Assembly (NCBI GenBank): GCA_016584305.1
Contig: JACEEZ010023443.1
Span: 123,501-187,500, forward strand
Length of the DNA: 64,000 nucleotides
Direction: 5' to 3'
Source of the DNA: Chionoecetes opilio
Lineage: Eukaryota; Arthropoda; Malacostraca; Decapoda; Majidae
Of the stretch, positions 12,101-23,800 are shown piece after piece (within the stretch, counting starts at the first letter, position 1; each line of letters starts with the position of its first letter). Made by a program: the position numbers and the translations under genes. The notes under the pieces were generated by a model. It did not search any database and had not been told where the DNA came from. It saw only the letters and a program-made list of their open reading frames with translations.

Positions 12101-15100
12101 AATGGATAGAGATTGTTGGCAGCATATAGGCAATGGATAGAGATTGTTGGCAGCGTATAGGCAATGGAGAGAGATTGTTGGCAGCGTATAGGCAATGGAT
12201 AGAGATTGTTGGAGGCGTATAGGCAATGGATAGAGATTGTTGGCAGCATATAGGCATGGATAGAGATTGTTGGAAGCATATAGGCAATGGATAGAGTTTT
12301 GTTCGCTATAGAAATGGAAGAGATTGTTATAAGCGTATAGGAAATGGATAGGTTTGGGGCAGCATATAGGAAATGGGGGAATTTTTAAAGCGTATTCAAA
12401 GGATAGAGATTTTTTGCAGCTATAGGAAGGGAAAAGGATTTGGAAGCATATGGCAATGGTAGAGATTGTTGGCAGCATATGGGCAATGGATAAGATTGTT
12501 GGCAGATATGGAAATGGATAGAGATTGTTATAACGTATAGGCAAGGATAGAGATTGTTGGCAGCGTATGGCAATGGAGAGTTGTTGGAAGCATATCCCCA
12601 AAGGGGATAGGATTGTTGCAGCATATAGGCAATGAATAGAGATTGTTATAAGGGATGGGCAATGGATGAGATTTTTGGGCAGCATTGGCAATGGTAGAGA
12701 TTTTTTGGAGCTTTATAGGCAATGGATGAGTTTGTTGGAACATATACAATGGAAGGATTTTGGGCAGCATAAGGCAATGGAAGAGATTGGGGGCACATAT
12801 AGGAAAAGGAAGGATTGTTGGCAGCAAAAGGGAAAGGGATGAGCTTTTTTGGAAGCAATGGCAAGGGTGGATTGTTGGCAGCGTAAGGCAAGGGATAGAG
12901 ATTGTTGGCGCATTGGGCAGGGATAGAGATTGTTGGCAGCATATAGGCAAGGGATGAGATTTTTTGGCAGCATATAGGCAATGGATAAGATATTTGGCAG
13001 CGTATACAAGGATAGAGTTTGTTGGAAGCGATAGGCAAGGTAGAGTTGTTGGCAGCAAAAGGGAAATGGAAAGTTTGGTTGGCACTTAGGCAATGGTAGG
13101 ATTTTTGGAACGTATAGGAAATGGTAGAATTGTTGGCACTAAGGCAAGGATAAGATTGTTGGAAGCGAAAGGCAAGGGATAGAGTTTGTTTAAGCTATAC
13201 CCAAGGTAAGATTTTTGAAGCGTATCAACGTGTCTAGATTTTAGTTTTAAGACATTATGGGGAAATCTGATTAATACCCGGCAGCTTTAAAAATGATGGG
13301 ACATGCCGAAAAAAGCACCAAATTTTTTCAGGCCTTACAGGTCCTAGCTAGTTTTTTGAGAGGGGGGGAAAAATGATCCCACACCAGATGGCTATAAGGA
13401 ACGTTTCTTTTTTTTTGACTTTTCCCGCATGGGGGAAATTGGGGAAAAGGGGTTTTTTTTAAAGATATCATAAGGAAGGTTTATTGGATGCAATTTTATC
13501 TTATTATTATTATTTTAACCCCAGAAAAAAAAATTTTCCCAAATATGGCTGTCAAAAAACATAAATTAAATTTTTATTCGATTTTAAACCCCCCTGCGGA
13601 CATCGCAAAAGCCTGTGTTTATTAGCAAACCGAATTAAAAATCCCCCTTGCAATTAAAAAATGCAGTGTAACTACTGACGGGCATTAAAAAAAATAATTT
13701 CCCTTAAGCTCATTATAAAAAATCATTTCTTCCTGTAAGTTGCGGAATCCATGTCTTTTTTAAGCCCGTATCCAATGCAGGTATGATTATAATTGAAATT
13801 TATGTGTTCTTCCACTTTGAGTGCACATTCGGTGCATTTCCAGCTGGCTTTCTTGCTGAACATCCCCCGCCCCCCTAGCCTTTTTTGCGGGGACACTTCA
13901 CAAGTTCATTCAGCCTTTGCTGCCGCGGGCTGCGAGCTCCGACGGGAAACCAGGACTTTGTTTCTGCATCCAGTGTCCAACCGCAGCCTTAGCGTTGGTG
14001 TTGTTTTTGGGCCCCGGTGACGGGTTGTCCAGATGCCAGCCTGGAACTGCCCCTTTGGTGTGCGCAGCAGGGCCTTTTGATTTGGGGGGAATTTTCTCCA
14101 TCGTTTTTTTTTTTCCCCCCGAACAGTTCCTTCTTCTTCATTCACCACACCAAAGGGCTGGTCTTGTCATAAAAAACGACTTTAAAAAACGTTCCAGCAT
14201 CTGGAACTCCGGGCAATCCACGGTGTTTGTGCTGGGGATGTTCTACGAGGGAATTTTAAAGGCATCTGTGACTTCGGTTGGGCCCCCATGTTTCCCCAAA
14301 AACCGACTTTTTCCCCTTCCAAAAAAAAGAAAAGTGTATCACCCCCTGTGAAGCGGGAACACTGGTAGCCTGTGGACTTCTTTTTGCCAGAGTATACAGA
14401 GGCATTGTTTTGGTAGAAAAAAGTTCTTGCCACTGCCGAGGCGACCGAGTCAGCCGATGGATACTTTCTGGGTAGAAAGGATCTTCCCTGAGGATGAAAG
14501 AAAGTCAGTATCCACGGTGCGTACCAAACATGGGTGCATCCACTCTCTAGGCTCTTGTAGAGGGCCACAATTCTTTTGCTGCCTCTTCTGGTTCACATGG
14601 GGGCATCGAAGTGGTCTGCCAAGCGACTCAGAGGCTCCAGATGTTGCAAAAACCTCTTTCGTCTGGGAAGGGAGTGGGAAAAATCTTCTCTGATAGGAAA
14701 ATGGGAAAAGTTCACCTTTTTGTGGGGTCCCCGCAGGAAAACGGGCAATTGCCCCGGGACCTTGGTCTGGCCTGCCACCCTTTCCCTTGTACACCTTTCC
14801 CCCGTTTTTCTCTGGTTTTTTCTTTGATACTGTTGTCCAGGTACCTTCCATACCAATCTACTCTCTAGAGGTTTCCAGTTGCCATGATTGGGGGGGCAAA
14901 CATCCACTTATAATCGTAAATGTATGAGCCAGTCCTGGGAGGAGGGTACCACAGCACACCATCGAGCCTCTAACATCAATGAGCCAGAGGGTTTTTCTTG
15001 CGTTTCTGGGGCCCGAATGTTGGGGAGTCGGCTTCTTCCCTTGCGCAGCTTCCCCTTTCGCCAAAAAAGGGGGTATGGGTGATTTTTCATGCTTGAAGAA

Positions 15101-18100
15101 GTGTCCAGGGCCCCCTCCCCGGGCTGGTGATAGTGAGGGCGGGAAAAGAGGGCCACTCATCCTTCCCAAAAGCACTGTCCGACCTGCTTTCTCTCGTCTT
15201 TGGTGTTGGGGTCTGAAAGGGGCAATTTTTTTTCTTAATTTGGGGCATGGGGGGAGTGTTAGCATCTTCAACAAATGACTTTTATGTTCAACTGCTTTTT
15301 GCCAACAGGCTTCTGTGCGGACTGTGTTGACAACAGGGTGGTCGAGACATTCCGGTGTCAAGTGCCAATTTTTGGGGGGTCCCTTAAAGGGTTTTCCCCT
15401 GGAAAATTTTCCCTTCATCCTTTAAAGATTTTTTAAAGGGAAAAATTTCCGTTATCACAAAAAAGGTTTTAAGAGGCTTCTGGTAATTGGACGTTTTTTT
15501 CTCCCCTCTCAAAATCATAGCTGGACCCGTGAAAGCCGAACAAATTTTCTTTTTTCCGGGATTCCCCACCCTTGAAAAAGGTCCCTTTGCGGCCGGGCTA
15601 TAAAAAAGAAAGATGAAAAGATCGTGTCTTAAAAAAGGGGCCCTTTTTTATCTACCCATCCATTGATTTTTAGTATCTTACCCAAAAAAGTATTAAATGT
15701 ATTACCAAAAAAGGTGAAATTTAACAACACACAAAACAAAACAAATATTATTATCAAAAAAGGTGATATATAATTAACAACACAAAAAAACTTGTGATTA
15801 CCAAAAAAGATGAAATTTAACAACACAAAAAAAAGTATGATTAGGTACCCAAAAAGGTGATATATAACAACACACAAAAAATTATGATTACCAAAAAAGG
15901 TGATATATAACAGCACAAAAAAAAGTATGATTACCAAAAAAAGTGAGACGTAACACTAATTACTTGCCAATACCCTAATGTAAATATATTAAATCAGTAA
16001 AGGCCGGTTTACACGGCGCTGCTTTTGACGCTAGATGCTACCTTCTTTTGTCGCCAATTTATCGCTCTCCCAAAGCGGAATTTCCCCGGGGATAAAAACC
16101 AACGGGACCCTTTACACGATGTGGGAAAAATTATGAATTCGCTACGTTTTCGGCCCCAGGGTCATGGCATCGCAGGGGTTGCGCGAGCCGCGTTGCCCCT
16201 TTTTGCAAGGGTGCTCCAAGCTAGAATTCGTGATTCTGTTATGAGAAAACAGCCAAGAAAAAGAAGTGTATGGGTACGAAAGTGGATAGGCAGGAGGCAG
16301 GCTCAGGGGGCCTCAGATAATCTCCTGAAGGAACTGGCATTGGAGGACCCAACTACATACCGGAGAGTATTGAGGCTGACGGGCGAAAAATTTGAAGAGC
16401 TGTGGATGAAGATACAAACATAATTTATTACTTTTGAACTCTTCTTCGTCCATCTTCAGGTTGCTGTCTGCAAGGCCGATGAGCATTTGTGCTATTTGTC
16501 CATCACGCATTGGCTTATTTGAATAGTCTTTCAATTTAATGTTCCATAGGATGGGATAGTTTTCCATAATCTCAAGGAGGGTGAATTTTTCATTTCCTTT
16601 CAGTCGGGTTAATTTTGGTGCCATCATAAAAAGAAAACTGGACAATGCACCCAGCAGCAAAGCACAATACACCCTCACACACTGCCGTCGTCGTCTGAAC
16701 TAGTCATCTATTCCCTACTGAAACGCTAGGCGCGAGCGGTAAAATTAAACATGTTTAACTTTATCGCAGCGTCTGTTTGACGCTGCGAATTCATGATTTT
16801 AGTCGCTAGCGAATAAAAGATGCGCGTCTTTAAACGCTTTCACCAGCAAATTCGCTAGCGAATTAAGAAGCTTGTCCAAAGCGAATAAAAGCAGCGCCGT
16901 GTAAACGACGCTTAACTTTATCGCAGCGTCAAACAGACGCTGCGAATTCATGATTTTAGTCGTTAGCGAATAAAAGACGCCGCGTCTTTAGATGCTTTCA
17001 CCAGCGAATTCGCTAGCGAATTAAGAAGCTTGTCCAAAGTAAATAAAAGCAGCGCCGTGTAAACGACGCATAAGTGAAGCATGGGTTAAATAGTCACCTG
17101 TAGGTATTCATCAAACTCCACTTGTCCATTATGGTTGAGGTCAATCTCGTTCAGAATCTCGTGAAGAATCTCCCCGGGAACGTCTTGGCCCCTCGCCTGC
17201 CGGGAACACGAGCATGCGCACACATTACAACATAAGAACATAGGGAAGCTACAAGAGGCTATTTCTTTTTTAAATCTACACTTTTCCTATAATCCTTGAT
17301 CAGAGCCCTACCTTGAGAGAGCCTCTGAGGTCGTTTCATTGATATCATTTCATGAAACTTATGTCAATAATAACTAGATAAAGAACTAATACAAAATGAG
17401 GTAAATTAGTTTATATCAAATAACTGAAAAAAATTAATAACAGTATAAATTTGTTGATTTTGAATAGCTGACTGATTTCCTTGTAAAAAAGAAAAAGTTA
17501 TTAAAGGGCGGTTCACATTGGCCAAATACCGGGGAATATGTGCAGGTTTTGTTCCCTTGGGCATAAATGTGCAGGTATTTGGCCAGTGTGAACCGGCCTT
17601 AACGAGTCAGTTCGCTACCTTGAGAGAGGCTCGGATTTTCATTGATATTATTTTATGGCACTACGTAATGTCAACAATAACTAGATAAAGAGCTGGTACA
17701 AGAAGAGGTAGATCAGAACCAAGGATAATATATAGATATGTATTATTATTCTTGGTCCGAGCCCTACCTTGAGTGAGGCTCTGAGGTCGTTGAGGGAGAT
17801 GTAGCCCTTCTTGTCGGTGTCGAGGGAGTTGAAGCGCTTCACGTTCTCCGAGATCTCACTCTTGCTCAGGCTGACCGGCGTCTTCTCCCGGGACGCTCGG
17901 TTCACGTTCTGACCCATCTCTTGCTGGAGGTACTTGACAGCGGCTTCCAACTGTCTCTGTCATAAGAACATCAGCTCTGAGTTCTATGTAAAATTGTAAA
18001 TCCTTCATAACTCTTCACTGTCTTAAGAAATATATCTATTATCAATTATTTGCTTTAGTACTTAAGTTCATTCCCTCGTCTATATTAATATGTTGTTGTT

Positions 18101-18175
18101 TTTCTCAAGATTAATAGACTACTTTTAAAGTCTATAGATCTTGGTTTTTCTTGTATGCCTTCGGGTGCGAATAAA

Positions 18176-18216
<41 letters not shown>

Positions 18217-18497
18217 GAAGCAGCAAGAAATGACCCTGTGACTGAAACATCTAAAGACCTTTACTATTTAATAAACTCCTTTGGGTCCAACCGAGGTCAG
18301 ATAATTATGTTAAAACTGTGAATGAAACTACCATTTAAGTAATATTATGTAACTGGCATAATATTAAACTTGCCATGAAAAACAAAGATGTCTTCTACTT
18401 CACCATTTCTACAGAAGACCATTTGTATTGTACGAAAACATGTAACATTTCAGGTCAGATAATTAATTTCATGCCTGATATTTAGACTACGTACACT

Positions 18498-18553
<56 letters not shown>

Positions 18554-20852
18554 TTTTTTCTCTGCCTCTGACCACCTATATTCCTCGGCCATGATGTTGA
18601 CCACGGTGCTCAAGGCCTCCCCCGCAGCCTGTGTGTTGAGGAAGGCCAGACGCAGCCGCCTGCCAATCACGTCGACGGCCGTGGCGGCGTACTCCCTACA
18701 CGCGTACCGCACCTCGGCGTCTATGTACGGGAACTCACTGTGCAAGCGTCGACCAACTGCAATGAATAAAAGGGTCATGGTTTCTTACACTGACAGTACT
18801 AAGTAACAAACAGTACTATGAATAAAGGGTTCTTACACTGACAGTACTAAGTAACAAACAGTACTATGAATAAAGGGTTCTTACACTGACAGTACTAAGT
18901 AACAAACAGTACTATGAATAAAGGGTTCTTACACTGACAGCACTAAGTAACAAACAGTACAATGAATAAAGGGTTCTTACACTGACAGTACTTATGTAAT
19001 GGTTAAAATTACCTATGGAAACTCACTGTGCAAGCGTCGACCCACTGCAACCAATAAAGGGGTCATGGTTTCTTACACTGACAGTACTAAACAGCAAACA
19101 GTACTATGCATATTTTGAAGAACTATTTTGAATATGAAGACAGTAAGCAAGTATAGTAAGTACTAGCCGCAAAGCCGCCCTCCGGGCGGCCTTTTTGGCT
19201 AGCTCCTGCGAAGGGCTATTGGTGGGCCTTCACCACCTGTATTTGGTGGGCCTTCGGCCCACCAAACACAGACTCTCCAGATAGCCCCTTCTAGCTTTCC
19301 TGAAATCATGGATGTAGAAATGTATGTATTAACGCCAACCCATTCACATCACCCCCAACCCATTCACTCACCCATTACCCATCACCCCCCACCCATTCAA
19401 TCACCCATTAGGGCTATTGATGGGCTTCGGCCCACCACCTGTGTTTGGTGGGCCTTCGGCCCACCAAACACAGACTCTCCAGATAGCCCCTTCTAACTTT
19501 CCTGAAATCATGGATGTAGAAATGTATGTATTCCCCCCACCCATTCACTCACCCATTACCCATCACCCCCCACCCATTCACTCACCCATTACCCATCACC
19601 CCCCACCCATTCACTCACCCATTACCCATCACCACACACCCATTCACTCACCCATTACCCATCACCCCCCACCTATTCCCTCACCCATCACCCATCACCC
19701 CCCACCCATTCACTCACCCATCACCCCACACCCATTACCCATCACCCCACCCATTCACTCACCCATTACCCATCACCCTACATCAAGGTTTCCTCAATTA
19801 GAGAGAACTGCAACTCCGAAATGCCAGTGGTCGCTGGCAGTTTTAACTCACAATTTGGTGAAAAGTTGGTCAACTTGAAAGAAAAATATGGGCTTATTCC
19901 ACTGCACTTAAAACACACAAGTATAATATTAAGAACGATTTTCTTCTATATGTATATTGTATAGAAGCCTGATTCTGTAAAACATTGTATATAACCAAAT
20001 AACCAAGCAGGTTATAGTTGAGGAGGCGAGGTAAATGCTACTCTATGATATTATATAGTCAATAACGAATGTTTAGAAGTTATCTATACCTAGGCAGTCA
20101 TATGTTCCTGTTATTATTGTGTATCAATCAGATAGAAAGCCTGGAAGTGCAATGAGTCGACGCGTGAAGTTGCAATGTTTTGATTCAATCTCCCCGCCAC
20201 AATCTCCCCGCTCACCACTCCCCGCCGCGGCGTGTCGCCTCCACAATTATAACCTACATTGTCGCAGCAACAAGCCGATTTCGGCATTCTTTATTCTTCG
20301 TTTTTCCAAGGCATTGCTTATTGTATTTTGACAAGCGTTTGCCAGACGCAGCAGTACTGTCTTAGAAAACAGTGTGAACATCGCCCAAATTTTACATGCC
20401 ACAATATACATGTAAAAAATATATTAAGCTTTGCTACTCGAGGCGAGTAATTTGCATTAAATTGCTATTATAGAACGTTCCATCGTAATGCATGTCATCC
20501 ATATAATTAGTAGAACAACAGAAGAACTATATTTTTTGGTATTCAGATGCGGTGCATCAATGTTTATCGCGAAATTAATTTATGAAAAATATTAGTCGCG
20601 GAGCCAAAACACAGTAGACCAACCTTTGAGTTAAAACTGCCAGCGACCACTGGCATTTCTCGAGTTTCAGATCATTGGAATTCTCGCAACCCACATTTTT
20701 TTTCACAATTCTCGCTAATAGGCTGCTAAAAAAAAAAAAAAAAAATTATCGGATCATCTCATAAGTGGGCTTAAAACCTTCCCCTGGTCGAGCTGGTTCC
20801 AAAACTGTGACATATGATGGGATTCCGCCACTGGGGGCGGCACCTATCGCGA

Positions 20853-20899
<47 letters not shown>

Positions 20900-23800
20900 C
20901 ACACACTTTCGCTTATATTATTATAGATATGGAAGCAATGCATATTAAATCCAAACATTCAAACACTGGTAAATGCCAATATTTCATGTCATCATGGGGC
21001 AGAAATGTCATACAGATACAATATACTCTGTTTTTTTAACGAGGCGAAAAATCCTGACACCTTGCTGCTTACTGACTGATATTTGATGCCAGGAGAAGGG
21101 AATATTACGGTTCTTCTTAATTGCAGTTGTATTTTATCATAGTTAACCATATTATCAGGTAAATAAAGGCATAACATTAAGCATGAAACCTTAAGATAGA
21201 ATGGAAATTTTGCCTCGTAAAAAAAAAAAGACAATAGGTATATTTAAATGAGACTTTGAACATTCCAATCACGCATGCAATACTCCATCCACCATAAACT
21301 CCATTAGTAATCACATTATATTTACCAATAGGCCATCGCTTTCCAGTAAGAGACGCTAGCTTGGCCACACTGAAGGCCCTGTCCCCGTAGGTGTGGGCCA
21401 GATGCTTGGCCACGTCAGACTCCAGGCCAAAGTCCTGCACCAGCCTAATGAACATGGTGGGGGTCCAGGTGTGCGCCCCCTCCAGCAGCAGCCCGTCCGT
21501 CTGGGATTCCTGGTGGACAGGGGACAAGTCACATGCTGCAACGGTAATAACACAGAAATAAATACATATAATTGATAGATAAATGACTCTGCACACCATT
21601 TCTCACATCAAATTTAATTAACAACGAAAATCGCAAGGCAAGAATCTGCAACTATAGCATATTCAACATATAAGCTGACAACAATTTCTATGAACAATTG
21701 AACAACAAGAAAATTTCATATTGTATTTGTAGCATTCGAGGCAAAGGTCAAAATCAATTAATGTTTCTAGAGTTTAGATAACCACCTTATATGGGTCTTA
21801 TCAAAACCAGGTATATACACGTCTTTGATAGCTATATCCATGGCAACGGTAATAACACATAAATAAATACACATAATTGATAGATAAATGACTCTGCACA
21901 CCATTTTTCACATCAAATTTAACATCATCATCATCATCATCTTTCTGTTTAACGTTAGATTTTCCCATGTCTAGTGAGGTTAGACGGTCGATGATACGTT
22001 TCTAATTATATTGTCTGACATCAAATTTAACAACGAAAAGCACAAGGCAAGAATCTGCAACTATAGCATATTCAACATATAAGCTGACAACAATTTTTAT
22101 GAACAATGTTTGGACCTCAGTATGATAGAGAAATTGTGGTTGAATGGATGCATATAACAAAATCAATTAATGCTTCGATAACCACCTTATACGTATGTGT
22201 CTTTCCAAAACCAGGTATATACACACCTTTGATGGCTATATCTATGGCTTCTGCTGCCATTGATCGATACGTGGTCCACTTTCCTCCCGCGATTGTCACC
22301 AGGCCATTCTCGCTCACATGTACAATATGGTTCCTCGCTATGCTCTGTGTGTCTGTCTTATTTGGGTCCTGCACTAAGGGCCGGATGCCAGCCCAGGCGG
22401 ATAGCACGTCTCCTCGGCGAACCTGTCAGGGTAATAAGTGCATTCAGTAAATATCCCTAATTCGACTTCTATCTATCTTCTTCTATCTTCTATCGGGTAC
22501 TCAGTAGTGTAGTGGTTAGCACGCTCGGCTCACAACCGAGAAGTCCCGGGTTCGATCCCCGGGGGGAGCGAAGATAGATGGGTGGTCTTTCTTAAAACCC
22601 GAGCCCCTGTCCACCCAGCAGTGAATGGGTACCGGGTGTTAGCCGGGGGTTTGTGACCCCCCTCCCGGGGTGGTGGCTTCGGCCAACATTAAGCTGCAGC
22701 GGTAGATCACTACGGCTCTGAGGAATTATCCTCTAAACAAACAAACAAACAATATCTCTTTTGCACCTAACACACCAACTTCCAAATTCAGAATAAACAA
22801 TAATTTACTCTTGACTGACAAAAATATATGATAAATTGTAATGTAAGTTAATTCAGTTACAGTACAAGCTTTCGGATACTAAAAAAACACAATTCCAGTA
22901 ATCAGTGTAGGTATGCGAACCCTACACTCCTATGACTATCTTTTAATACATTGGCTAGGATTCTCCACTGACCTCTACATCTGGATTCAGGTAGTTTTTC
23001 ACTTCCTGCAGAATGAACTGAATGTCATCCTCAGTTGGCGCCGGGCTATGAGAGACGTTGCATGGAGTGTCGGTGGTTCCTGCGATGGTCCGACCCTCCC
23101 ACGGCAGGAAGAAAATCACTCTGCCATCGGATGTATTTGGATCCAGGAGTCCCATCTGCTCAGGGGAATAGTAGTCCGGGAGTGTGATGTGAACACCCAT
23201 ACTCGGGGCGCAGATCTCCTTTGTGACTTGATTGTCCATTTTCCTTATAGAGTCTGTGAAGGGTCCAGTAGCATTAACAACACACTTCGCCTTAACGGTC
23301 ATCTCTTTGCCAGTTACTTCGTCCCTAACTCTGGCACCACATAATCTCTCTTTGCCATTTTCATCCTTCTCTTTGAGGAGTGAGAGGACTCTTGTGTGGT
23401 TGGCAATAGTGGCGCCGAGCCTCGTCGCTGTGAGGGCAATGGAGAGGTTCATCCTGGCGTCATTGTGCTGGCCGTCATAGTACACGATGGCTCCCACCAG
23501 TTTGTCCTTCTTCAGCATGGGAAACAGTTCAATGGCTCGCTCCTTGCTGATGGCATACGAGCTCTTGAGACACTTTTTGCCCGCTACCAAGTCATACATT
23601 TTGATGCCCACCCAAAAGTAGGGCAGCTGCCACCATTTGTAGACTGGCAGCATGATGGGTAAGGGGTAGGAGAGGTGGGGAGCAATGTCCAGCAGATTAG
23701 CTCTTTCATGGAGAGCCTCCTTCACCATCCTGTACTGCTCCAAGTCCAGACCCAAGATGGCCTTCTGCAGGTAGCGAACACCTCCATGGATCAGTTTTGT

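Larger units (their letters stand above)
16001..17070. mobile_element. Decayed PIF/Harbinger transposon with TAA target duplication
   Basis: The left end AGGCCGGTTTACACGGCGCT and the inverted right end share GTTTACACGGCGCTGCTTTT. TAA flanks both ends (15998-16000 and 17071-17073), as expected for PIF/Harbinger. Inside are a transposase N-terminal fragment on plus and a MADF-type exon on minus. The right half has an approximately 165-bp terminal block in tandem duplicate (about 16750-16910 and 16911-17070). Lies in GPD2 intron 8. Confidence 0.82.
19163..20927 (-). mobile_element. Non-autonomous Helitron, copy 1 (GPD2 intron 5)
   Basis: Read on minus: 5' end TCTATAATAATATAAGCGAA at 20927 just after a host A; 3' end has a hairpin GCCGCCC-GGA-GGGCGGC, then TTTGCGGCTAG at 19163, followed by a host T. 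TC...hairpin-CTRR inserted between A and T with no target duplication is the Helitron signature. Core holds a CACCCATTCACTCACCCATT-type minisatellite. Its first about 270 bp near 19163 are partly repeated at 19410. No Rep/helicase is encoded. Contains a nested inverted-repeat element (about 19798-20682). Confidence 0.8.

Noticed and set aside
9830..12295. CRISPR array
   Set aside because: Units are contiguous without spacers, and the genome is eukaryotic.
9801..12691. Minus-strand open frames of 161-828 residues
   Set aside because: They are translations of the 31-bp satellite, whose unit has no stop on that strand in any frame; the peptides repeat every 31 residues and no start, splice or homology evidence exists.
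13906..15418. Assigning the GC-rich block to a named viral or transposon protein
   Set aside because: No frame shows a motif I can name, and the probable frameshifts make any guess unsafe.
19417..19878. Proline/histidine-rich open frame (also at 34957, 41919, 59698)
   Set aside because: It is the CACCCATT minisatellite of the Helitron family in its different copies, not a protein gene.
20119..20450. Short frames conserved between 20119-20450 and 35679-36010
   Set aside because: Conserved only because both lie in recent copies of the same nested element; no known domain and no constraint can be inferred from two copies.
22510..22580. Functional tRNA-Val gene
   Set aside because: A and B boxes and the anticodon arm are present, but the 3' acceptor strand is absent and the sequence continues into a SINE body.
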